A stretch of 64,000 nt of DNA from Allolobophora icterica (Eukaryota; Annelida; Clitellata; Crassiclitellata; Lumbricidae): NCBI GenBank assembly GCA_963556255.1, contig OY744613.1, positions 45,812,291-45,876,290 of the forward strand, in the 5' to 3' direction. A program made the position numbers and the translations under genes. The notes below the pieces were generated by a model. It worked only from the letters and a program-made list of their open reading frames with translations, was not told where the DNA came from and did not search any database. This document shows positions 54,460-64,000 of this stretch, piece after piece (the stretch's first letter is position 1; each line of letters begins with the position of its first letter).

Positions 54460-55394
54460 CAGTGATATTTTCGTTAACGAAAACTAAAATTAGAAGTAAA
54501 AATAAATGATTTCGTTAACGAAAACTAGAAGTAAAAGTAGGAATTATTTCAGCAGAAAAAACGTAATTAGGAATTGAATTAGAAATTATTTGCCGAACTA
54601 AAATTATGAACGAAATTAACAATTATTTTAAGAAGTAAAATCATTTTACTTCTTGTGGTGCTTAACTTAAATTGAGGTGAAGGGGAGCAAAATTGCACGT
54701 GTTCCAAACACATAATCCATTGGAAAATTTTCGTTGATATGAAGCCTCTGCGCATACCATTCATTTTTCTCTTTGGTCTTCGTTGTCTAATAGGCCTAAT
54801 TGTCTCACTTGCATACCAAGGACCTTTTATACAAGAAGGAAATGAGCACTAATATAGAATCCTTGCTTGCGTACTAACGACCTCAGTTTCATACGCCATT
54901 TTTTTATTTAGGTTCGATGGCTAAATTGTAAAATTACGAGTTTATCGAGAATATTGGCTGGAAGGAAACGAGATAGACCGCTTTGGGATTTTTCATTTTG
55001 ACGAGGATACAGCCGATCTACATGCCAAGAACCAACTGAGAAAATCCCAGACTTTGCGGAACAGCACTTGCCAGAAAAAATAAAAGCATTACAAGTCTTG
55101 GGAGGGGAATAGATGCTGCATTGTTAGACGTTTCAGCCCTTGTTTTACTTCAGTTGTTTCTTTCTCGAGACAAGTTTGGAGCGTTTCTGCATGCAAGCGA
55201 TGCAAACTTTTACAGCGCGGAAATTAATAATTATTTGGAAAACTAAGATAAGAAGTAAAATTATTTGAGAACTAAAATAGGAATGAGAAGTAAAATTATT
55301 TGTGAAGTAAAATTAGAATTAGAAGTAAAATTCAAGAGCTCAGAACTGAATTAGAACTGAATTAGGAATTATTTTTAGAAGTAAAATATCACTG
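54460..55394. mobile_element. hAT MITE, 935 bp
   Basis: Ends CAGTGATATTTT and AAAATATCACTG; exact 8-bp duplication GAAGTAGA at 54452-54459 and 55395-55402. The interior is rich in TTAGAAGTAAAA words at both ends. No transposase. Confidence 0.9.
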
Positions 55395-55576
55395 GAAGTA
55401 GATCATCCATTATTTTTCCATCCCAGTGCAAGACAAGTGGCACGACTTAATCAAAGGAAGCCTTGATTTCTGAAGTAAAAAGTTCACGATGTTTTATTCC
55501 TGCTCTGAAAATGGCACTTGGACTTAAGATGAGCTCCTCAACATCTTGCTGGAGTTGTCCTGTAGAAGCTATTGCT

Positions 55577-56051
55577 TCTTCTTCTTCTTTCCCTTCAGGC
55601 TCGAATTAATCCCTCTTTGGAGAGGGGTCAGCCACTCGGATCCTTCTCTTCCACTTGTTTCTTTCTTCAGCATCTTCTTTCTTCAGTTTGAGGAGTTTTA
55701 GGTCTTGTTGTATCGTATCTTCCCATCTCTTCCTCTGTCGTCCCCGACTGCGGCGTCCATATACCTCTGCATTCATGATTCTTTTCACACAGCTATCATC
55801 CTCTTTTCTCATTACATGTCCATACCACCTCAGCCTAGTCTCTCGTACTTTGTCAGTTATACATGCCACCCCGAGCTTCTTTCTGATGTCCACATTTCTT
55901 TTCCTGTCCTTCAGTGAGATCCCAATTATCCATCGTAGCATTCTCATCTCTGTTCTCTCCAGTAACCCTTCATCCCTTTTTGTCAGCGCCCAGGCCTCTG
56001 CTCCATATAGTATCACCGGTCTTACCATTGTTTTGTATACCTAGCATAATC
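55577..56051 (-). mobile_element. RTE-like LINE 3' fragment with 18-bp target duplication
   Basis: A minus-strand 140-codon frame (55606-56028) has ILYGAEAWALTKRDEGL, then RLRWYGHVMRKEDD and GRRSRGRQRKRWED, then the tail CTTCTTCTTCTTCTT at 55577-55590. CCTGTAGAAGCTATTGCT occurs exactly on both sides (55559-55576 and 56052-56069), a clear target duplication. Strongly 5' truncated. Confidence 0.93.
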
Positions 56052-56458
56052 CCTGTAGAAGCTATTGCTGAAATTATGTAAGCAGCTTTTCTATGGTTAG
56101 TATCAGGTGCATTAAGTGCAGCTCTTCAGGTGTAACAAAGTAGACTCTCCTCTAAACTTTAGTTTTGAAAGTTTTGGCATTGTAGGTCCAACCTCAGATT
56201 CTGATGATATATCGGATGTGTTGCTGTCAGAAGATACACCTTTGTTATTGTGATGAAGTCATAATTTACAAATATTTCCTGAAAAATCTGAAAAAACATA
56301 TTTTGGCAGAAATGCAACTGGCTTTTGCAAGTTCTAAATATTATTGTATCTTTAAAAAAATTTGGCAATGTAGTTTCTATACCATGGATCACCAAATGGC
56401 GGGTTGGGGAAAGATAAATAAATGATATGAAATTTTTCCATAGTAGATGGGAACACCC

Positions 56459-56460
56459 TA

Positions 56461-56513
<53 letters not shown>

Positions 56514-56545
56514 TATATCCTGTCACAAGTATATATATATATATA
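56459..56545. repeat. (TA)n microsatellite
   Basis: TATATA runs with one CATATATATCCTGTCACAAG interruption. Confidence 0.95.
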
Positions 56546-57100
56546 CACACACATATGTACAGTCATTGTATGAATGGGTAAGCGAATGTGTGACTGAATG
56601 GCTGGATTTGTGAATGGATGAACGACTGGTTGGTAGGGTGTGTGAATGGATGGACGAATGAATGATAAAAAAAACTGGTTTAGTGGATACGTATCTACAA
56701 TAAATTATGTACGATATAGTAACCGGTATAGTGGGTTCTTAGGTATGTAGGGAGGTAGGCAGTTAGTTGGGTAGATACTATAGGTTGTAAGTAAGGTGTG
56801 GTTTGCGTTTAGTAAGTTTTAGTATCAGGTGGGTATGTAGATAGGTGGTAGGTAGCGACGGTTGTGGGTATGATGTCTATAGGGAAACACCATAATATAT
56901 AATCTAATCTAGTTTCGTTAACGTTTCTTAATTTGGTGTTGGTACTCTACTGAGAGTGTAATAAATCCATGACTGTTCTAATCTATCTGGGGACCTCAAT
57001 AGCTATCATCAATTCAAAGCCCTGGCTAAACGCGTCATAGCAATGAATCGGCTCCTGCAGTTCTGCTACCAAAGTGATCATATAATCTGTGTTAGGATGT
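56546..57100. other. No gene; loose GTAGGTAG and GAATGGATG words
   Basis: GAATGGATG-like and TAGGTAGG-like words between 56560 and 56860 suggest decayed simple repeats. Confidence 0.5.
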
Positions 57101-57108
57101 TCAATAGG

Positions 57109-57375
57109 CAGTGCTTTTTTTCTAGAAAAAAAGGTTCTGGAACGGAACAATAGGTTCCGGAACGCAACATTTATGGGCGGGCTAAAATCACGGGGAAAAC
57201 GGGGTTGGGTGTTGGTAGGGGTCTGAAAAAACACTGAGAACAGTTCAAAAACACTTAAATTAAATTAAAATTACAAAATTATTGTTTTTATTATTAAAAT
57301 AAAAAAAATATTTTTAGTTGCTAAAAAAGGTGCCGGAACGCCGTTCCGGCTCGTTCCGGCTGAAAAAAAGCCCTG
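57109..57375. mobile_element. hAT MITE, 267 bp
   Basis: Ends CAGTGCTTTTTTTC and the complement of CAGGGCTTTTTTTC; exact 8-bp duplication TCAATAGG at 57101-57108 and 57376-57383. Rich in GGAACG/CGTTCC. No coding. Confidence 0.92.
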
Positions 57376-57383
57376 TCAATAGG

Positions 57384-58048
57384 TATGGTGAAATAGCCAT
57401 AGCCCTACCTAACCCCATTTGGGATATGAAACCATTGGACTGAGTACCTGCCACTCCTATAATTCTAGGAAGCTGATTCCTATAAGGTTTCATTAATTAT
57501 ACGTTGACGAGATGCACTATGTGTCCTATGTCAATTTATGCATGCATGAGACAGTCAAACAGTCGATATAGAAGTGACTGCAATGCATAGTATAAGACAG
57601 TAGGCGAGTGTAGGTTAAGAGACTATAGATTGACTGGTAAGAAACGATGTATATTGGTTGTGATTTATGGGCAGCAATACTGGCTGAGATAGATAGGCAT
57701 TCGGTCAAGCGGGCATAGGGAAATATGGAGAGTTGGTTAGACATTTAGTTAGACGGACAGTGAGATAGGAACTGACAGTGAGATAGGAACGGTAGCAGGC
57801 AGTCAGATGACGTCCGCAATGTCATAGCAGATAGGAACATAGGTACAATGTCAGGTAGACAGCAAGATAAGTGGTCACCTAATGGTAGGTAGTGAGATTG
57901 AGTGATACTCAGTGGGCAGCTTTAGTTAGGAATGTGTTAGCGGAGATCTAAGATTAGAGTTGCGGTCAGCTAATGAGAATGAAGCATAGAATTGGCTCAG
58001 GCGTAGGAGCAGTAGTGGATATGCTAATGATATAATGTAATAGTTGGC
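57384..58048. other. No recognised gene
   Basis: Short direct words such as GACAGTGAGATAGGAAC at 57750-57785 recur; no coding recognised. Confidence 0.45.
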
Positions 58049-58052
58049 TTAG

Positions 58053-59243
58053 CCCTTATACGGTAACCGGGGGGTAAAAAATAACCCCCAGTCTACTTTT
58101 TTCGTACGCTTCTTTTTGAATAAAACAAAAAAAGACTTTTTGCTTTTGTGACTTTTCCTAGATATGTTTTTTCTTCACAATGTCGTTTTCAGCTGTGCCA
58201 CATTGCATGCCACCTAGCGGCAGACTACTATGAAGAATAAGGTTTTTATATTCCGGTACTGGATAAATCATTTCTGCACTATGTATTTGTAAACATAGTA
58301 GTTGATAGAACTGAATTGTTGGAGATATGTGGTTGTTGTATTTTTGCATATGAATTAGTCATTCTTTGCTGTGTGATTTCCATTTCCTGTTGGATTATAT
58401 TATTGTAGTTTACGTACTTTTGCATAAAACTATCGAAAGAAATAGGTGAGAATTTCTAAAGGTTTTTCATGTCATAGTTTTCTTCAGTGTAGTTTGTTGC
58501 ATTACGTTCTGCAACTTCGTATAAAAAGTATAAAATTACCGGCCCATTTCTATCTCGCAAGTGAGCGATAATAGATGAATTATCGTATCTGTGTGTATAA
58601 TATTTAGCAACATTTATGCGCACTATACATACGTATACTTCTTTGTTTCTTTTGCGTGTAGGCCAGAGTTGCCCTCGACAGATTGATCACAAAGTCGAAC
58701 ACCGCTGTACCAAATGTAATCCCTTTGTATGCGGAAAGCATGGACAAAAACGTATATCATACGAATGCATAAGATGCCCACTGAAACTGTAGTAAAACTA
58801 TTACGGGTGTACTTGTCACTGAATGTTTCTATTTTGTCAGTTTTGTCAAGTGAAATTTTGTAAACGTCATTAGTTACTGACTATTACAGCACTGCACAGC
58901 CGCTTGTTGTTGCTTGCAGTTAGTTATTTCAATCAACACTACGACACAGCATTTGGCTTCAGTGATTAGTATCTGAAACTGGTAGCATGGTAGCATTGAC
59001 TCACAACTTATTAGGCCTACTACTTTCGCTTTAGACAGCCATACTGGAACGAGTCGTCATTTTAATTCAAGATTTCTTACTCATTACATTCAATAATGTT
59101 GTCTATTGTCCTTGTCTATCAGATAAATTAAACATGACCAAAATTGGTTAAACATTTCCCTAGATTTGACGAAAATAAATTGGGGGTAATTTTTTACCCC
59201 CGGTTACGAAAACTGTAACCAAAAAACGGTTACCGTATAAGAG
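58053..59243. mobile_element. piggyBac-like element remnant (1.19 kb)
   Basis: Ends CCCTTATACGGTAACCG and the complement of CTCTTATACGGTAACCG, flanked by TTAG on both sides (58049-58052, 59244-59247) rather than the canonical TTAA. Near both ends a GGGGGTAAAAAATAACCCCC-type palindrome is present. Contains a C-terminal exon of a piggyBac-type transposase. Confidence 0.8.
58662..58792 (+). pseudogene. piggyBac-type transposase C-terminal cysteine-rich domain exon
   Basis: After a polypyrimidine tract and AG (58657-58661) an open frame encodes about 42 residues with spaced CxxC, CxxC and GKH pairs (HRCTKCNPFVCGKH, then YECIRC) and a stop at 58790-58792. This cross-brace zinc domain sits at the C-terminus of piggyBac transposases, where it helps bind the element ends. 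The catalytic DDE part is missing. The 3' splice site suggests the transposase gene had an intron. Confidence 0.75.
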
Positions 59244-59247
59244 TTAG

Positions 59248-60299
59248 ACAGCCAGAGATGGAAGGACAAGACTTAAAGTGGTCATCTAGAAGACAGTACA
59301 GCAGAGATAGAAGCAGAGATAGAAGCTATGGGCTGAGACGAGAAGCAGGCGATCCTCTGAGTAAGCAGAAGATAATTTTAGGATTGAGAGGTTCCTCTGA
59401 TGAATACCGGTAGGCCCGAGGCTGGGAAGGGCACTAGCCTAGGGATAGCTTAGCGGCCTCGCTAGGTAGTTTTTGAGATATAGGATTGGAAGAGGATGAT
59501 TCTGTGAGGACCTGACAGTTGGCAGAGTCTGGCAGTTCTCGCGATGGGACGGTCGCGAGGAAACGTTCGTCTTAAGAGTTTAGAATAGAAGTTCTTTTAG
59601 TTGGTGCAATGTCGTAGGCTCGTAGCTATCTCATCGTCAGAGTAACTGAACAATCGTCTACTATTGAACTGTGTATTCGACAAGAGACATTCGTATTGAA
59701 TGACAATAAAGAATTCTACAGACAGAAATTAGAAGTCTGACACATGTATGTATTTGTATATGTGTGCAACTATGCATGCATGTATGTATGTTTGTTTATA
59801 TGCATATGTGTATGTATGTTAGTTGTATCAGTTCACTTAATGTAAGGCATTTTGTGTACCTCAGAAATGCGCTGTATCTATTATTATCTTACATATGCGT
59901 GTTAATCCAATTAGCAAATGAAATGCTGCAGGCAATCAGAAATTGATTTGAAATCTACGGAGGCTCCAGATCGACTATAACTGAACTGCAGTTATTTTGT
60001 CTTCCAACCTTCTAGAATATCGTATGAGCCCGTCGCTCTCAAGTACTTAAGGATGACTAAGCTAATCTAAATTGTTCCTCCTACACATACAATCGTTAGT
60101 CGTCGATTGACTAGATCTATGCCTATGCCGTATGATGAAGAGGTTACATGTAAATTTGTATATGTTTTGTATATGCCAAAATGCAAATCTGTTTTTTTTT
60201 CTTTTGAGTGGTTTCCACACTGCGCTTTATGAAATCCCAGATACAATATGTATGTATGTATCTGGAGTTCATATGACTGGACTTTAGTTATGAGTGGCA
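59248..60299. other. No recognised gene
   Basis: Includes a short TGTATG-rich tract near 59745-59820; nothing else is supported. Confidence 0.45.
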
Positions 60300-60395
60300 T
60301 ACATTGCATTAGTGTACATTACACGACATTAAGTGTAATAGTTGCGTCTGTGATAACTCTATGGCGAATAAACGAAAATTGATTGATTGATTGAT
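60300..60395 (+). repeat. Possible LINE 3' end with (ATTG)n tail
   Basis: GGCGAATAAACGAAA followed by four ATTG units, like the 3' ends of CR1/L2 elements with tetranucleotide tails. No coding part is attached. Confidence 0.4.
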
Positions 60396-60774
60396 TATAT
60401 GTGTGTATGTATGCATTAATGTTTGGGTAATTTTATGCACATGGATTTTTTGGAGGTATTGGGCCTAAAAACACTTGCGCACAATGCCAGCCTGCGCATG
60501 TGTAATTAAAATCTTACCCAAGTTTATTTAGTTGAGAAAATGCTTGAGACATCGGAGGTTTCTTGTGCCTGGATGTCGTCCAACCGTTCCCTGCTGAATC
60601 CTCGGAAACCCGCTTCTTATTGTGTGGTTACCGCGGGTAGGTTTCAGAAACTGATTCGCTTTATTTGCATCAGCACTTCCATTTTTATACTGCCCCACAA
60701 CTTTGAGTGATGTGCGATCTGTGAGCAGAAATTGACTTTTGGCTGCACTGGATGTTTCTAGTATAGACCTAATA

Positions 60775-62108
60775 TATATAACATAACATAACATAACAAA
60801 ACATAACAAAACATAACATAACAAGGGTTTTAAGTGGATCAGAAGACGTGTAGTCTGTGTTAGAACCACTGCAAATTAACCTGGAATGCCTAATAGCCCA
60901 ATTTCCCCAACTTCTTCTTAAAAGCTGTGACAGTGTCCACTGAGACAGTACTATCATCCAAACCGTTCCACAGGTCTACAACTCTTGCACTGACGAATTT
61001 CTGCCCTAATGTTCCTTTCGGCCTCTTAAATAATTTATATATGTGCCCCCGAGTTGCCTTGTTTGGTGCTAATTCAAAGAACCTCTCCCACTGCAGTGCT
61101 TCCTTTCCAGTGATAATCTTATAAGCTTCGATTAGATCTCCTCTGCTCCTCCTTTTCTCCAATGTTGTTAGTCCACACCTTTTCAACCTTTCTTCATAGC
61201 TCAGATCCTTGTAGCCCCAACTCATTTTCGTAGCTCTTCTTTGCACTTTCTCCAGTTTATCAATGTCCTGCTTCAGGTATGGATTCCATACCTGGACAGC
61301 CTACAGTATTCCAACTGCAGCCTAGCCAGCGATTTGTACAGCCTCAGTATTGTATCCTTGTGTCTGGTAACTATTGTCCTTCTTATCATGTATACCTAAA
61401 GTTGAGTTTGCTTTTTGAAGCTTCAGCACAGTGCCTTGAAGGCTTTGCGCTCTTGTGCATAGTCACTCCCAAGTCCCTCTCTTCCTCACTCACTTTCAAT
61501 ACCTTACCTCCCATTTCATATGAAAACTCGCTGTTTCTCTTGCCCATATGCACCATTGAGCACTTTTCCAAAGTAAAGACCATTTGCCAGTCCTGTTACC
61601 ATCTGAACATTCTTCTTAGATCTTCCCGCAGTATCTCCGCTTTTTCTTCGTCATCTACTGCTGTACATAGTTTTGTGTCATCTGCAAACTTAGAAATTTT
61701 TGATAAAATCCCATCATCTATGTCATTAATAAAAAGTACGAACAGCAGTGGCCCAAGCACTGATCCTTATAGCACTCCGCTTAGCACTGTCGTCCAGCTA
61801 GAGTGTTTATCTCCTATGCCCACCGTTTGTCTTCTACCTGATAACCAGCTTTGAATCCATGTTAGTACTTGCCCTCTAATACCACCTGCTCGCAACTTTT
61901 TGGCCAGCCTTACATGAGGTACTTTGTACACATGCTTTGGCAAAATCCAAGTAAATTATATCTGCAGGTTTTCCCTCGTCAATCCTCTCATAGATCTCCT
62001 CAAAGAACTCCAGCAGATTTGTCAAACACGAACGGCCTGTGGTAAATCCATGTTGGTTGCCATTTATGATATCATGCTCATTCAAATGTTCCACTATATT
62101 ATCCTTCA
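60775..62108 (-). mobile_element. CR1-type LINE fragment with (TTATG)n tail
   Basis: Minus-strand pieces: NGNQHGFTTGRSCLTNLL and YLDFAKAC (RT, 61876-62105), EEERDLGVTMHKS (61386-61583), then RRATKMSWGYKDLSYEERL and LKRPKGTLG-like residues (60890-61246), typical of CR1-clade C-termini. Left edge: AACATAACATAAC-type tail (60780-60822). It is cut at 62108 by the 62110 element. Confidence 0.8.
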
Positions 62109-62109
62109 A

Positions 62110-62960
62110 CCCATTAGTGCCCAAGGTCCCTTTTTAGGGACACAAAGTTATTCAAATCCAGTCTAGCATACATGAACTCCAAATTGATAGTGTCTCTTTT
62201 GCTGTAATTACTGATGTCTCTAGTATTATTTGAAGCGTTTTGTTTTACCTTTAAAATGTTCTATTAGTAAATATGACGTCATAAACTTCGCCCGCGAGAA
62301 GTTTCACAAATGATGAATTCTTCTTAAAGGTAAGCATTTTTCTAATAAATGATCTCAGTAAATTGAAAAAAATGATTGATGCTTTTGTAGCACAACTATG
62401 TGCAGGAATAGTTTTGTTGCATGTTTGTTGTTTACGTAGGCATATTCCTTACGATGTTGTGTTGAAAGCCTGTCCCTAAAAAGGGATTGTGGTCATTGGA
62501 GGCCACAGTATTTTCCTACAGGTTAACATGGCTGTGTGTATGTGTTTTTACCACTGGAGCTCATTGAATCCACCCATTATAGTATTATTCGGTACCATTA
62601 CAATGCCAGTGTATAAAAAATTATTTCCCTGTTTTTAAAATTTTTAGTTTTATTTTACAGATAAACAAAATTTACTGTCAGTGGTGTCCTCAGTGCTCTC
62701 GAGGACGACGCCGACTCTTTTCGCGCGGACATTTGCATAATTCCGCCAGAGAATGGAATGGCCAGTGACGGAGATACTGCAGATGAAGACAATACTGCCG
62801 ATGTATCACCAGACAATATATGTGGAAGGCAACTATACGTGCTCAAGGAGAGGCAACAGTATTTCGTCACAGCTGTTCTTCCTGCACATAAAAACCCAAT
62901 GTGACTACGTGTTTCATATTTGTGGTCGTATATCCCACAGGCAGCTTTAGACAATTCAGA
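62110..62960 (+). mobile_element. piggyBac-like element, 5' part
   Basis: Begins CCCATTAGTGCCCAAGG after TCAA (a TTAA variant), with the subterminal near-palindrome GTCCCTTTTTAGGGAC. An inverted relative (GTCCCTAAAAAGGGA and CATTGG) lies at 62471-62502. A transposase N-terminal exon follows at 62661. The rest is lost and replaced by simple-repeat sequence near 63000. Confidence 0.6.
62661..62850 (+). pseudogene. piggyBac-type transposase N-terminal exon
   Basis: After TTTTATTTTACAG (3' splice site) the frame reads a leader ending LEDDADSF, then ADICIIPPENG, ASDGDTADEDN and ICGRQLYVLKE. The pattern dIxIxPP, then S-D-x-D-S-x-D-E-D, then L-x-x-x-QL is typical of the acidic N-terminus of piggyBac-type transposases. 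No catalytic residues are included in this piece. Confidence 0.6.
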
Positions 62961-62999
62961 TAAAGGACAACCCATAAGTCTGTTACTTCGTCTGTCCCA

Positions 63000-63510
63000 G
63001 TTCCAGACCGGGAAGTAGGCATGGAGGGAAGGAGTGAAGGACGGATGGAGGGAGGGACAGAGGTAGGAAGGGAGGGAGCGAGGGAGGGAGGCATAGACAG
63101 ACTCACTAACCGTTGTTTCTCTGTGTGTCAATCCGTCTGTCTGCCTGACCGTCCGTCCATATGTATGTCTGGCTTTGCGTCTGTACGTCTATATCCCTAG
63201 TGCTCAGTGTTTGTGGGCAGGGCGAATTTCGGGCGCCCCTGTTATATTGCATCGGCTATAATCGGTCATACCCTCGTCCTTGCTCCTCGGGCGCCTCTGT
63301 TATTTTGCATCGGCTAAAATCGGTCATACCCTCGTCCTTGCTCCTTGTCCCCCTCAAGAGAGACAGAGGTAGGCCGGAAGGGAGCTAGGGAGGGAGGCAT
63401 AGACAGACTTACTAACCGTTGTTTCTCTGTGTGTCAATCCGTCTGTCTATCGGAAGGTCATTCTGTCGGAAGGTCATTCCGTCCGTCCGTCTGTCCGGCT
63501 TTGCGTGTGT
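63000..63510. repeat. Direct duplications (minisatellite-like)
   Basis: A block with GGAGGCATAGACAGACT and GTTGTTTCTCTGTGTGTCA occurs at about 63040-63150 and 63380-63460. A 57-63-bp unit with GCATCGGCTAWAATCGGTC occurs twice at about 63230-63350. Probably recent slippage or duplication. Confidence 0.85.
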
Positions 63511-63792
63511 ACCTCTATCTCGTAGTGCCCAATGTTCGTGGGCGGGACCAATTTCGGGCGCCTGTGAGAGCGTTTATCGACACACAGAACTGGGAAATTA
63601 CATGCATAGATATAAGAAATGTGCTAAATGCAGGGTCGGCCTACACCTTTATTGTCCTTAAAATTCATCGTTTTCCGTTTTGTTTACTTGGAATTTTTGG
63701 GCGTTGACTTCGGAAATTTTAAAAATGCGTAAATTGGGATAATTTTGGTCATAAAGTCGTTTTGTTTGAATTGAGTGGCATGGGTTTCTAAA
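63511..63792. other. Leader upstream of the 63793 gene; no LTR or primer site recognised
   Basis: GGGCGGGACCAATTTCGGGCGCC at about 63540-63562 repeats a sequence at about 63214-63236. No clear LTR end was seen. Confidence 0.4.
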
Positions 63793-64000
63793 ATGGAAAA
63801 TTCGCTACCGTTTAAGCCTTTGGAATGTGCAGATATTTTCGATATGTCTGTCGAAGAGATGAGGGAAAGTTCAAATAGTTTAGGACTAGGAATAAAAACT
63901 TGGAATGAGGTAGAGCTGCAGAAAATGGTCTGGGTAGCTATTGACGAGTTAAAGAGGAAAAATTTTGAAATTTGGGCACAGAAGGTTGACGAAGAACGAG
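63793..64000 (+). CDS. Possible gag-like protein, N-terminal part (runs off the window)
   Basis: An open frame of 69 codons from an ATG at 63793 to the window end, acidic then helical and charged (DIFDMSVEEMRES, then ELKRKNFEIWAQ). The layout (short leader, acidic start, charged helix) resembles the gag start at 1056 in style but not sequence. Not otherwise recognised. Confidence 0.35.
   Translation, partial: MENSLPFKPLECADIFDMSVEEMRESSNSLGLGIKTWNEVELQKMVWVAIDELKRKNFEIWAQKVDEER

Larger units (their letters stand above)
53240..56170 (-). pseudogene. Remnant of an uncharacterised transposase-like gene (FDTTASNT family), split by insertions
   Basis: The minus strand, in pieces, reads VVPLVLHWDGKIMDDLLPVL, then PKLHSGTAVTMSRAVVEIM, then LCFDTTASNTELKSGICI, with further pieces at 53504-53761 and 53245-53523. 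Similar proteins with HWDGK and FDTTxSNTG are widespread as hypothetical proteins in invertebrate genomes. The two Asp-containing blocks would suit an RNase-H-like transposase, but this is inference. It carries many stops and is interrupted by a hAT MITE (54460-55394) and an RTE-like LINE fragment (55577-56051). Confidence 0.5.

Overview
Eukaryotic (animal) genomic DNA, almost entirely a pile-up of transposable elements. No ordinary host gene, rRNA or free-standing tRNA could be supported. Low GC, many long microsatellites, frequent AGGCCT-type motifs, and the mix of Polinton, P-like, piggyBac-like, hAT, mariner, L2/CR1 and RTE-like elements suggest a marine invertebrate (echinoderm, hemichordate or mollusc-like); the species cannot be fixed from the sequence.

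The dominant object is a complete but decayed Maverick/Polinton at 6388-30457 (24.07 kb). It has about 300-bp terminal inverted repeats starting AGTAGTG and an exact 6-bp target duplication (ATAGTG, 6382-6387 and 30458-30463). Going inward from the left, on the minus strand, are a hydrophobic protein, a small beta-rich protein, a phage-tail-fibre-like spike, an adenain-type protease, two pVI/pX-like small virion proteins, a double-jelly-roll capsid gene, a penton-like gene and a conserved Polinton protein. A 7-kb gene-free stretch follows, then a packaging ATPase (minus), a PLA2-like protein (plus), an rve integrase (plus), a protein-primed DNA polymerase B (minus) and a small zinc-finger gene (minus). 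Most of these carry frameshifts or stops, so the copy looks inactive. Three LINEs and one TTAA-flanked element are nested inside it; one of these LINEs has an intact 994-codon ORF.

Left flank (1-6381): the 5' end of a Gypsy-type LTR retrotransposon on the minus strand (LTR, tRNA-Pro primer site, gag), two LINE endonuclease fragments in opposite orientation, a TTAA-flanked MITE and a P-element-like transposase remnant. Right flank (30464-64000): nested hAT, piggyBac-like, Tc1/mariner-like and possible Mutator-like elements, many with readable target duplications, plus LINE fragments, tRNA-derived SINEs and microsatellites. At 32.3-39.8 kb, two tandem copies of one repeat were each split by a different transposon. 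One of those contains a roughly 155-bp tandem array rich in YY1-like motifs and a further element that itself holds a LINE.

Most of the biology is therefore parasitic DNA. The Polinton genes would together make a virion (capsid, penton, protease, ATPase, PLA2-like protein, fibre) and replicate and integrate DNA (polymerase, integrase). The most unusual signals are short palindromes repeated inside unrelated Polinton genes, the fibre-like gene, and a shared end architecture (CCC start, subterminal near-palindrome, TTAA-type target) across several otherwise different elements.
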